In this document: positions 18,279 through 28,700 of the stretch, piece by piece | Position numbering within the stretch: position 1 is the first letter of the stretch | Layout of the letters: each line of letters starts with the position of its first letter | Assembly (NCBI GenBank): GCA_943789485.1 | Contig: CALSUH010000004.1 | Coordinates: 1 to 64,000 of the forward strand | Reading direction: 5' to 3' | DNA from: an uncultured Pseudomonadales bacterium | Lineage (GTDB): Bacteria; Pseudomonadota; Gammaproteobacteria; Pseudomonadales; Pseudohongiellaceae | Length of the DNA stretch: 64,000 nucleotides | Notes under the pieces: model-generated | The model's database searches: none | What the model saw: only the letters and a program-made list of their open reading frames with translations | Told to the model about the DNA's origin: nothing | Program-made: the position numbers and the translations under genes

Positions 18279-21200
18279 CTACTGCCCAGAACCGACAAAA
18301 ATTTCTTGCCAATTAAGCACACGGTCATGGCCGCGGTAGGAACCGAATTCTATGATGCCGCGAGGATTGTCATCGTAGTTCGCTCCTTCTGGTTCTTCAT
18401 CGTACATATCGCCTGCGACTTCGCCCGCACCGCCACGCCAATCGTATTGGAGAAAAGGTAATGAAATTAACGAAAGATCGGGCTCGACAAGAACCCGCCC
18501 TGTCTCTTCGTTAAGCGGAGCCGTTGTAAAGAACGGACGGTCTGTATCGTTATCCTCGTCGTCGTCGCCATCAGCCAGTCTAGCGGTTCGTCCCTGAAAG
18601 ACTGTCACTGTCGCAGCAATACCGTTCTCTATTACTGTGTCGCCAGCCTCGAAAGTGTCGGGCCCGCCGAAGTCTTCATAGGAATCCGCCACGAAATCTA
18701 GCTCAGCGGCTGGAAAAGTCAGACCAATAGCAGTACAACTATCGGCGTCGTTCACTACGAAGTTGGCTCCGTCGTAGTACTCAATAACTATGCCGATATC
18801 TAGATCTTCAAATTCCGAACCGTAGGCATTCTCCACAAGCAACCTGCCGTAACGGAACTCATGAGAGCCAATCTCTGCGTATTGCCAAGGCCCTACAAGG
18901 GGATCAACATCCGGTGAACCATCATCCAAATCGACATCGAAGACATCTAATAAAACATCGTTGGCGGCGTTGAGATCATCGACAGCAGAATCATTGACGT
19001 TATTGTCATTAGGGTTGAAAGAGATTTTGACGTTGGTGAGTGGCGCATCCTCACCATCAACTAGCCGCGCGACATTCATATCACCACTAAGCCTTAGAAC
19101 ACCCAGCTCCCATTTATCAACTTGGTTCTGATCGAAGTTTGTCGGCACGGAAGTATTGACAAGCCTAGCCGTAAGATCGGTGTCCGAGGAGTTCTCGACA
19201 TCTACTATAGCGCGCATATCGAGCTCGGCGAAACTCTTTAACTTCGCGAAATCATCGAAGTAATTCTGTGTTGTAATTCCTTGGAAATTCTTCGCCTCAA
19301 TCTCGATCATGACATAGAAATCCTCACCCATATAAGTGAACGAAGAAGCCGGCGCACAGACCATGGATTGGTTTGTACGGGGCCCGAAGCTGCTATTAAT
19401 CAGCTCGAAATTGTTGGGATAGATACGTCCTACATTGCGCGTTCCACCGGCCACACCCTCGATAGCTAGGTAATTATTGAAATCGGAATCAAAATAATTG
19501 ATAGCTCGTCTATTAATATTGTCATCGACAAGTTCGGCGGCGAGATCGAAAATGCCCACCTCACTGATGCCAACCAATTGAGGCCCGCTCACACCACTGC
19601 CAAAGGCCTGAAATATGTCACTGGACCCGTCTACGGTGACCATACTACCCGTCACTCCGCCGGGCACACCCGGGTTAGCTGCGCCAGAGCTAGTTGGATC
19701 ATTTATAATCACACTGATCTCGACAGTGTTGTTATCCACGGCCTCATCACCAAAATTGGTCGCAACTATATTGTTGGATAAATCGGCTTCAAAATCGGGT
19801 ATACCATCGTTTCCAGGCGATCCATTCACAAGTTCTACATCATCCCCCTGCTCCCAAAGCACCGCCGAGACTGTTGCATTGAATCCTACGCCCGCTCGTG
19901 CAAAGGCAGGGCCATCTGCATCGACCGCCAGAGACGACACGCCGCCAAAGCCTCCTCTATCGTCGGTGAAATCGATATCGAAGCCGAAAGGTCTTACAAT
20001 AAACGTCCCGCTAGCGCCATTGATGGTATCTCCAGACAAAGTGCCAGCGATATCATTATCAAGTGGTATCTCATATTCCGCATGAAGCGATATCTTGCCC
20101 GAATTAGGGTACATAAAGTTAAGAGACGCACCTATATTCTGTTCAGGTTGCGGCACCGTACCTATCGCCGATCCCAGATCTGAAAACTGTAGAGTTAAAT
20201 CAGTAGCGGTAACTTGCTGCTCAGGATTTGCTGTAGGCGAGCTAAATACCGGCACATTCTGTGCAACTGCATTCGAATCAACAATCGTCATGACAGAGGA
20301 GGCACCCGCATCGCAACCCATCGGGTCGATACACAGCCCTGCCAACGTTACCGTTACGGTGTCGCCATCATCCACCAGGGACTCACAAGCAGCAGCGGCA
20401 TTCTCCCCAGCTATCGGCAGAGTGGAGCGCACGATTTGTAGTGTCACGTTACCCGATGCTGGCGCCGTCAGTGATGGCTTCCCCGCTATTTGAAACGGCA
20501 GTGTCGTGCTCAAGTTGCCCGAGTCCTGATCATAAAAAACGATTCCGGCCTCTGAAAAGGTGGATTCGGGATCATGATCCACGACTTGCTGTTCGGTCCG
20601 TATTCCATCGCTCACGTTGATGCTTACCGCAGCACCGTCGCCAGCAGGATCGGTGTAGTTAAATTGCAGTTGAATCGACGTTTCAGCACCGCCGGTAAGC
20701 TCGTAGGTTCCCTGCCCGTCTGTCAGCGTATTGGTATCGGCAAGGGTTCCACTGCCTACCGTGTTTACCCATGAGCCCGAACCGTTACTGGTTGTCAACG
20801 TTAGAAGCGTACCATCCGGTATAGGCACGTCGTTGTGACCAAAGTCGTGCCCGGTGACAGTGACGTTAGAGGTTACACACGCAAGACCTGTCGCTGGAAT
20901 ATCAATATGGTAGTGAGCTAAGCTAGCCGTGCTGCATGCGGTTGTACTCGTTGTAACCTGAAAATTATCAACCGTAAAAGTGCCCAACACATATCCTTGA
21001 GTAACCACCCAGCGTACATAGAGGTTGGGAGCTGCATTGTTGATTAGTATCTCAGTCGGGCCCGGGACGCCTACAGAAATGATATTCGCGCTTATGTCTA
21101 TACTTTCAACAATATCGGAAACGCTTGTTCCATCCAAACTAGCGTAGGTTTGAACCGTTATGAAATTTGAGCCATCATTGGAAATTTGAAGTTCGACCTG

Positions 21201-24200
21201 ATCGCCTCCCGCATTGACAGACTGAAATCCATAGTCGAACTTAATGAAGACAGGCTCGGTATAGGCAAAGGCTCCCAAGCCGGCGGAGCGCGTCATGCTA
21301 GGGTTGATCGATCCAGAAGCAGTATTGTTGTTAGATGTAAGGGTTAGTTTACCTGCACTCATGCGAATATTTCCGGTCGTCATGCCCGCACCAGAAGAGC
21401 CCAATGTGCCATTGAATGCATCAACCTCAGTCCAGTTGGTAGCCCATCCTGCGCTACCATCGCTGTTGTTTAAAGCAGCTACTGAAAAGTCATCGCGGTA
21501 ATCCTCAGTTGTAGACACCAGATTGAACACAAAGGGATTGTCGGCGGTATCACCATCGACCGTGAAACCATTGGTTACAGTAAGGTTTACCGAATTTGCC
21601 ATTACCGGGCTATCCGTAACATCCAATGTAAGAATGACTTCGCCGTCATCATCAGCAGAACCACCAGCACCATCATCGAAGAAGGTATAGAGCGCCTGAC
21701 CATTGTCAGAACTGCCGCCATAGCTGTTATCTAGAACTCCCTGGCCGGTATCTAAGGCCCAGATGCCGTTTTCCGGCATCAAATCAGTACTGATAACAAT
21801 GCTGCCGGTGTAGGACGTATCAAGATCGTGTGAAGTACCCAAATGTTTGCGAATTCGAATCCTCGCAGGCGTACAGGCATTACCTTGCGCTACTTCCGAA
21901 ATCTCGTAGTGGCCTAGATGAGCAGGTTCGACGACATGCAGCGCATTCAAAGTAAGAACTGGGTCGGTAGTGTCGAATACACCAATAGGTATGCCGCCAT
22001 TAAATAGCTTGGTTGATGTGGATCCAGTAGGCACAGGCGGTGTACCTGTCGTGACCTCTATCTCTGCCACATCGTCGCGACCGAAGATTACATTGTTATC
22101 ACCAAGGACAGCTCCCTGTACTGCCGATGAAACGACAAAGGTATCGAGCACCATAGTGGCATCAGTCGGATCGATTCTCAGATAGGCGGCATCAACTTGC
22201 GCGTCCACGGCATCGAAAACGTTGTCGTCTTCAGCATCGAGGTAAATTGAGAAAGCTCCAAGAACAGGGTCGTAGAGCACAAGGTCGGAGTCACTCCAAG
22301 ATACTGCGCCACCGTCACCGGCAGGACCCGCTGTAGAGAATATTATTTTCCCATCAGCAAGCACATAAACCGAATCGATATTGAGATCGATACCGTCGGC
22401 CACATCGGTTATCAACGCAGAACCATCGAAGAGCAAGACGGCCGTATTTCGAAGCTTGTCATAGACCACGATGTCATCTTTGTCGAACATCAAGCCGTTT
22501 GTACCAATTACATTAGTATTGTCATTGGCCGAGAGCACCAATTGCCCATTGGGTAGCAAATGAATAGCATTGGGATTTGATACGGCATATCCCGGAGTAG
22601 TCGCGCTATCGATAAACAATTCTGCAGAGTCTGTCAGCGGATCGTATAAAACAATATCGTCTTCAATGAAATTCGACAACAGTCCTCCGGCCGAACCGAG
22701 TGAAACATTGCCGAGCGCCGAAACTGAGAGTAAATATTTATCATTAGGTGCGGCAGGTAAAGCAGATATATTGTCCGTCGTTCCAAATGTATTGTTACCA
22801 GGCACGGTATCAAAATTGTAGGTGCCCGATGATACTTGTACCGTATTAGTTACTGTCGCTGGACTGGAACCAGTTACATCACCTACGATAGTTATAACAG
22901 ACGTTTCTCCGATGTTTAAAGGTGTCATCAGGCCTACTGAATTATCGAAGGTACAAACTAATTGATCTGGCACGCCTGAAATCACAGCGCAGGTCCAAAA
23001 ATCGCCGCTGGCACTGTCGAAATTCACACCGACCGGCTCAATATCAGTAATCGTCATTGCCGGTTGTGTAAGTCCAGCAACGATGTTGTCAGGGCCGTTA
23101 TTAGTTACCGATATTGTGTAGAGAATCGAATCAACGCTACCTTCTTCCAAAATAGTTGTAACGGCTTTGATCACTGACAAATCAGTCTCAATGCCTTTTA
23201 CATTGCTTGTGATGCTGTCCACATTGTTGTTGCTAGCAGTCTTATCTTCTAGATCGTTTATGTCCAGAGCCCCGCCAGCCAAATCATTTATATTGTCAAA
23301 CTCCGGCGCCTCACAGTCACTCGTCGGTGTTGGCAAGACGCCGGTGCTTGCACCCACACAAGTACCGTCGGAATGCTGTACCCGAACAATCACCTTCGCA
23401 TCATTATTTACACTCGGGAAATTTGCTGGTGGCCCATCAATATTTACCACCGCCGTCACTATTGGTAACGGTGTTGCGCCCAAACCGTTGCCGCTATCAA
23501 AAGTGCTTGCATCATAAGAGCAGGTGAAAGCTGTAGTGGAATCAACTGTAGATGAGCAGATCCAACCTGTGCCCGAAACAGCGCTGTTGAGGGTCATGCC
23601 TGCAGGTAATTCACCAACCAGCTCTATAATGCCTGTCGCTCTTCCATACTCTATCGCACCACTACCATTGTTCTTTACCTCGATGTTGTAACTACCCGTA
23701 GAGGTATTGATCTTATATTCGGGATCAGCCTCGGTGATCGTAACTTCTATATCAGCCATGTCATCGTTGGTTACACTGATAATTTCCGACACCAGCAAGA
23801 CCAAGTCACCATCGGCGGAATATCGCGTAGTAATATCTTCGGACAGGTCTGCTGGGTTTGCGAATAAATATAACAGATCGCCAGGTTCATCACCGTCGAT
23901 GAAATGGGTGTCGATATCCAAACCGTAACTGGTACCATATTGCGTGAAAGCTGGCTCCGGATGAGAGAAGGGGGTTTCAGTGGGGTTTGGAAAATCCAGT
24001 TCATACCCATTCGATGGGTTGCCATCTACTTCATCCCCTTCTGGTGCCGTCGGTTTGAATATATACGCGTATTCAGTTGGATCACCTAGGCCAGCCGGCA
24101 CGATATCTTGGAGAGTATAAATTGGCCGAGTGATCGTGCCGTTGAACTCCTCTGTAAGTGGATTAAAATCTGTAGTAAGAGCCGAAAACGTCGTCGGGTC

Positions 24201-25748
24201 GAAATCCGTTGGATCACTCTGCAGCGTTAGCCCCTCATTTGCGCCACCCAGGCCCGCATCTCCCTCTACCGTTATATGGCTTATCTGGCCATTGGGTTCA
24301 TTGCGATCTGTATTCCGGTCCGCGACTCTAAAATTACGCGGCACCAGAGTGAATGCAGAATTTAGGAACGGTTGAAAGCCATGAAACAGATTGATTGCGC
24401 GTAACTGCTCATAGGGATTCTCATAAATCACGATTAATGCAAAGCCGCCTGCACAAGCACCCGGCGTTGTCCAGGGGAGGCCCGCATCTAGCGCCAAATT
24501 AGTAACCGTATATTCACCATTAGGATTCTCATCTGACCCTGTTAGCTCATTATCCGAACCCACCAGCACTTCAGTAACATCCTTAAAGGCTGAGTAATAG
24601 TCCAGATCGTACCCGGTAATATCGTCGATATAGAAAATATCATCTGCTGCAATAGACGTAACATTCGTGCCGCCGTTTCCATCAGGTGAGGTGAGCGTCA
24701 CATTGTCAAAATCGGCTGGTGTCTGGCCGTTGACAGTCCCGCCACCATTGATGTTTGGCAGATCTGTTGAAGCAGAGGCGAACCAATACAACCAGGCGGC
24801 TTTAATATCTGAGTCAAATTCTCCGTTAGCACTGAATGCTGCGCCATTTCCCGCTAGGATTCCATCGGCTTGATCTGGCAATGTTAGGGTGGCCGACGCC
24901 GTGTTAGTTACGGTACAAGTACCGGCCCCATTCGCGGCTGTTTGAAACGAACCCCCAATAGCCCGATAACTCACATTGCCAGAATAGGCTTTGAATAAGA
25001 CAACTGGCTCATAGCCTTCGGCCTGAGGAGATCCCTGAATCAGAGGATTAAACGCAGCAACGATATGCGTGTGCCTAAACGTTGGGTCAATACTCATCGT
25101 TTGGTCGACCGTGACCAAACCCGCTGCGGATAGGTTTCCGGAAGCACCCCCGAATCCAGCACTGGGTGGATCGCTGGGTTGAGGGCTAAAATTATACAGC
25201 GGAGGGCTTGGCGAGGCAGTTAGGGTGTCAGCTGGGTTGCCGATGCCGACGATACTCAGAAGCAATGCATTATTTTTAGTCGTTGTTATTTGCGTGGAGG
25301 CCACTGTGATGGTGTTATCTGGAGAACCAGTGGCGTTGACTTGCCCATTAACAGGGGTTATTAAGTCTTCTGCTGGTAACGTCTGCTCTACATCAGTTAG
25401 GAAGAACGCACAAGCGGCCAATGCTGCGTCATTGTCATGGAATACCTCTACATTGTAAGAGCCAGCCACCGTCGGTAATAATACTTCATTCATGGCCCAA
25501 AGCGTTGCATAGCTGCTGGCATTCTCATCTACACGAACCTCGATCAGACGTTCCGCTTGGCCGGCGACATTGAACGACACAGAATTAAATTGCACGTCGG
25601 AAACTGTTCGCAATGCTCCACTTCCAGGACCCTCCATAACCGTTCCTACCGCTACCATTCTTCCTAGAAGGTTCGGGTCCTGAGCGTCAATTGGCAGCGA
25701 AATAGTGAATGAAGGTGCAACACCCGGTAGCACACACACGCTCTGCAA
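18279..25748 (-). CDS. C-terminal part of giant MshQ-like (DUF6701) surface protein
   Basis: About 2,489 codons with no ATG at the front: the frame opens with a TTG inside the preceding ORF. It continues the protein begun at 30030 and is out of frame by one GT unit. Visible parts in order: a DUF3344-like region near 250-520 (IKAAWLYWFAS; FALIVIYENP); DUF11-like modules around 650-1000 (ILYTISVTNNGPDNI); a segment of DDIVLYDPLTDSAELF-type repeats (about 1040-1230); two more of the Cys-led repeats seen in the N-terminal part; a jelly-roll-like domain; and finally the DUF6701 region of MshQ (RPFGFDIDFTDDRG, RNVGRIYPNNFEL, the ending IEFGSYRGHDRVLNWQEIF). Such proteins are secreted or surface components linked to MSHA-type pili. 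Confidence 0.8.
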   Translation of the reverse strand: MQSVCVLPGVAPSFTISLPIDAQDPNLLGRMVAVGTVMEGPGSGALRTVSDVQFNSVSFNVAGQAERLIEVRVDENASSYATLWAMNEVLLPTVAGSYNVEVFHDNDAALAACAFFLTDVEQTLPAEDLITPVNGQVNATGSPDNTITVASTQITTTKNNALLLSIVGIGNPADTLTASPSPPLYNFSPQPSDPPSAGFGGASGNLSAAGLVTVDQTMSIDPTFRHTHIVAAFNPLIQGSPQAEGYEPVVLFKAYSGNVSYRAIGGSFQTAANGAGTCTVTNTASATLTLPDQADGILAGNGAAFSANGEFDSDIKAAWLYWFASASTDLPNINGGGTVNGQTPADFDNVTLTSPDGNGGTNVTSIAADDIFYIDDITGYDLDYYSAFKDVTEVLVGSDNELTGSDENPNGEYTVTNLALDAGLPWTTPGACAGGFALIVIYENPYEQLRAINLFHGFQPFLNSAFTLVPRNFRVADRNTDRNEPNGQISHITVEGDAGLGGANEGLTLQSDPTDFDPTTFSALTTDFNPLTEEFNGTITRPIYTLQDIVPAGLGDPTEYAYIFKPTAPEGDEVDGNPSNGYELDFPNPTETPFSHPEPAFTQYGTSYGLDIDTHFIDGDEPGDLLYLFANPADLSEDITTRYSADGDLVLLVSEIISVTNDDMADIEVTITEADPEYKINTSTGSYNIEVKNNGSGAIEYGRATGIIELVGELPAGMTLNSAVSGTGWICSSTVDSTTAFTCSYDASTFDSGNGLGATPLPIVTAVVNIDGPPANFPSVNNDAKVIVRVQHSDGTCVGASTGVLPTPTSDCEAPEFDNINDLAGGALDINDLEDKTASNNNVDSITSNVKGIETDLSVIKAVTTILEEGSVDSILYTISVTNNGPDNIVAGLTQPAMTITDIEPVGVNFDSASGDFWTCAVISGVPDQLVCTFDNSVGLMTPLNIGETSVITIVGDVTGSSPATVTNTVQVSSGTYNFDTVPGNNTFGTTDNISALPAAPNDKYLLSVSALGNVSLGSAGGLLSNFIEDDIVLYDPLTDSAELFIDSATTPGYAVSNPNAIHLLPNGQLVLSANDNTNVIGTNGLMFDKDDIVVYDKLRNTAVLLFDGSALITDVADGIDLNIDSVYVLADGKIIFSTAGPAGDGGAVSWSDSDLVLYDPVLGAFSIYLDAEDDNVFDAVDAQVDAAYLRIDPTDATMVLDTFVVSSAVQGAVLGDNNVIFGRDDVAEIEVTTGTPPVPTGSTSTKLFNGGIPIGVFDTTDPVLTLNALHVVEPAHLGHYEISEVAQGNACTPARIRIRKHLGTSHDLDTSYTGSIVISTDLMPENGIWALDTGQGVLDNSYGGSSDNGQALYTFFDDGAGGSADDDGEVILTLDVTDSPVMANSVNLTVTNGFTVDGDTADNPFVFNLVSTTEDYRDDFSVAALNNSDGSAGWATNWTEVDAFNGTLGSSGAGMTTGNIRMSAGKLTLTSNNNTASGSINPSMTRSAGLGAFAYTEPVFIKFDYGFQSVNAGGDQVELQISNDGSNFITVQTYASLDGTSVSDIVESIDISANIISVGVPGPTEILINNAAPNLYVRWVVTQGYVLGTFTVDNFQVTTSTTACSTASLAHYHIDIPATGLACVTSNVTVTGHDFGHNDVPIPDGTLLTLTTSNGSGSWVNTVGSGTLADTNTLTDGQGTYELTGGAETSIQLQFNYTDPAGDGAAVSINVSDGIRTEQQVVDHDPESTFSEAGIVFYDQDSGNLSTTLPFQIAGKPSLTAPASGNVTLQIVRSTLPIAGENAAAACESLVDDGDTVTVTLAGLCIDPMGCDAGASSVMTIVDSNAVAQNVPVFSSPTANPEQQVTATDLTLQFSDLGSAIGTVPQPEQNIGASLNFMYPNSGKISLHAEYEIPLDNDIAGTLSGDTINGASGTFIVRPFGFDIDFTDDRGGFGGVSSLAVDADGPAFARAGVGFNATVSAVLWEQGDDVELVNGSPGNDGIPDFEADLSNNIVATNFGDEAVDNNTVEISVIINDPTSSGAANPGVPGGVTGSMVTVDGSSDIFQAFGSGVSGPQLVGISEVGIFDLAAELVDDNINRRAINYFDSDFNNYLAIEGVAGGTRNVGRIYPNNFELINSSFGPRTNQSMVCAPASSFTYMGEDFYVMIEIEAKNFQGITTQNYFDDFAKLKSFAELDMRAIVDVENSSDTDLTARLVNTSVPTNFDQNQVDKWELGVLRLSGDMNVARLVDGEDAPLTNVKISFNPNDNNVNDSAVDDLNAANDVLLDVFDVDLDDGSPDVDPLVGPWQYAEIGSHEFRYGRLLVENAYGSEFEDLDIGIVIEYYDGANFVVNDADSCTAIGLTFPAAELDFVADSYEDFGGPDTFEAGDTVIENGIAATVTVFQGRTARLADGDDDEDNDTDRPFFTTAPLNEETGRVLVEPDLSLISLPFLQYDWRGGAGEVAGDMYDEEPEGANYDDNPRGIIEFGSYRGHDRVLNWQEIFVGSGQ

Positions 25749-28700
25749 CAGCCGGTATGCAAGACCCTATCACAAGATTCGGATCCGCCGCTCCTTCTTC
25801 GATGACAACCCCATCCACTCCAAGAGCAATGACTTCATCAACAATATTGAAGTTCACTGTCTCTGCATTCAAGTTGGAGAAATTAAGCATGACAACGCCA
25901 TTGTCGTCCGCCCCAATACCATCGTCGTTGAAGGTATAGGAAACCGCACCCCCATCGACTGCGGCATTACTCAGAGCGCCTTCTCCCGTATCAATACTCC
26001 AGTTGCCGTTGTTGGTACTGGTCGATATGTTTATCTGCCCTGCATAATCGGTTGCGATTGAACCGGCGCTATCAAACACCTCGATCGTTACTTCCTGAAC
26101 CGTACATGCGGATATTTCCGCATCGCTGTGTGTAGAACCTCCACCACCGTCGAAGCTAATCTGGAAGGTGCAAAGGTCGACGAGTAAAATCGGGTCGTAA
26201 GTTGACCCGGGGCTGCCAGGGTCAGAGGTAACAGAATCAGTAACGTTAATATTCAGGGACGCCGCTGCCGCTGCCGTGTGGGTAAAATTCAACAGCACCA
26301 CACCATCGTCGAGGTCGTCGAAGGTGTAGCTAGCCGCGCCATCCTCCCCAAACGGATCGGTTAGAGTGCCATCATTGTCTGCTGGGTTTTCAGCCCATGA
26401 ACCAAAACCTGTGCTAGTTGTTAGATTTATAATCCCAGTATAGTCATCAACGACAGCAGGAGTACCGGCACCATCAACGATCTGAATCTGCACCTGCTTG
26501 ATGGAACAGACATCTGTCTCGAAAGGTACTGTGTCGGCAGGGAAACTAATTCTAAATTCACAGGCGCGAAAAGTAAGAATGCCATCTGTATTTATTACAG
26601 TGACATCAGGAATAGTTGCCAAAAGAGTGGCTGTTGTTCCCGTCGGCACAGCCAGTACACTGTAATCGACAACTAAGACACCGCTATCAGCTGGGTCAAA
26701 GGTGTAAGTGGCAAAACCATCGTTTCCGCCTGGGTCAACCAAGCTCGATATTCCGGCCGTCTTCACATAATTTCCGAAGCCCGTACTAGTTTGCATTACC
26801 ATGGTGCCGGAAAAGTCGGTGGTTCCTGGAGTGCTGAGCGTGTAGGTAACCGACTCTCCGCCGCGGCAGACATCGGCGGTATTGCTTACTGAGGCAGTAG
26901 TTATAGTGAGTGTGCAGGCAGAGATATCTATCTGTGGTGGCACGCCCAGCAACGTTATCGGTGCTCCATTGGATGCGACACCACTGGCACCGAAATCCAA
27001 GTTGTTAACAGCGACAGCGTTACGAAAATCAAATATTACGTTTCCGCCTTCTGTACCATCGAAATCATAACTGGCAGTTCCATCCCCTGCGCCTCCACCG
27101 GTCAGTCCTCCCGGATAGGTTTCTGCCAAATTTTCATACCACTTGCCCTGCCCGGTTGCCGCAGCGATTGCCGTGAGGTTGATAACGCCGTCGAAGTTGG
27201 TTACTGCAGAACCGTTGACCTGCACCTCGAAAGATACCCGCGTCATGGTGCAGACATTACGAATAAGATTCGCATCGGGCAGTGTAATAACTAAGTCGCA
27301 ATCAGCAATATTCGTTACATTCCCAGCACCGCCATCGATAGCAAGTTCGCCTTCCGCCGGAGTGAGTGCAGTGACGGTAAAAGTGACAGGCGTGATAGCG
27401 CTGGTTGTGGAGTATTCGAGATCCAGAAATCCATTATCCAGGGCACTAAAAGTATAGGTAAAAATACCATTGTCGGTGCCACCGCCGGCACCATTGTCGG
27501 CAGTCCCCAAGCCACCTGCTAAGCCCGCGTCTACCAGCGCGTAATTGCCTAAGCCCTGACTAGACTGAATCTGAATCTGGCCCACGTAGTCTGTAACAGG
27601 AAGCGTATCTCTTCCGCGGATAGTGACAGTCACACCGTTGCTCGCTACACAGGAGCCTATATTAGTAGGTATTTGAAAATCCCATGTACAGGGCAGAATG
27701 TCGATATCAGCGTCATAGATTCCCGCTGGGCTAGTGACGAAAGTCGACGTGGAAGTTTCCACTATTTGAAGATCGATGTTCGGCCCAACATCGGTGATAA
27801 CCGAGAAATCGAATGTTTTGCTACCATTTTCAGCGGCCTGGAATGTGTAATCGGCCTGACCATTGTTGGTGTCGCCACCGCTTGCATTATCAAGGATTCC
27901 CGTTACGACTGCCTGCGACCACGTGCCAATGGCCTGATCATTAGTAATACGAATGGTGCCAGTGTAGCCATTTATCGGTGTGCCGGTCTCGTCATTGACT
28001 GAAATTGTGACGCCGGTGGGCGAACAGGTGTCCGACAGCGCATCTGTGCCTTGGGCTACTCCGGTATAGCTTATTCGTATCTCACAAGCGGTGACTGTGA
28101 GAGTGGGATTGCCTGCGTCCTGTTGAATACTGCCACCGTCGTCTATGTCATCGATGAGAAAGTCGATGTTGGTTTGAGTGGTGCTCTCGTGGGTGTAGTC
28201 CATCACGGCTATATGGTCAGTACCCAGGGAATTTATCGTGAATGCATATTCCGCCGTCCCATCTGAATTGTCAGCAAAGGTTCCGCCAAATGCGCCGGAC
28301 ACGAAGCTATAGCTGCCCGCAGCAGAACCGTTATTGTTGTCGATCGTCATGGTGCCGGAATAGTTTGTTGCCGGATTACCAGCTGTATCTAAAAGCGAAA
28401 CAGTGAGACGCTCAATTCCACAAGTACCAATTTCATTACCCGCCGCGTAGGCGATTACAAATTCACAATCGAGAACCGACAGTGTTGGCGAAGTATAGTC
28501 AACGTCATCAGGGCTTTCGGAGTACCCTCCCCCATTATCAACCACATCAAAATCAACTGTCTGCCCGCCGCCAGTTGGAATGAAAAATTCTAAGTCGACA
28601 CTGCCGTTGTCTGCGGCTACAAATTCGAAAGTTGCCGCTCCATTTACCCCGTTTGTGAGTATTCCAGGTATGCCTCCAGAGGGTTCTGTCCAGGTCGCAT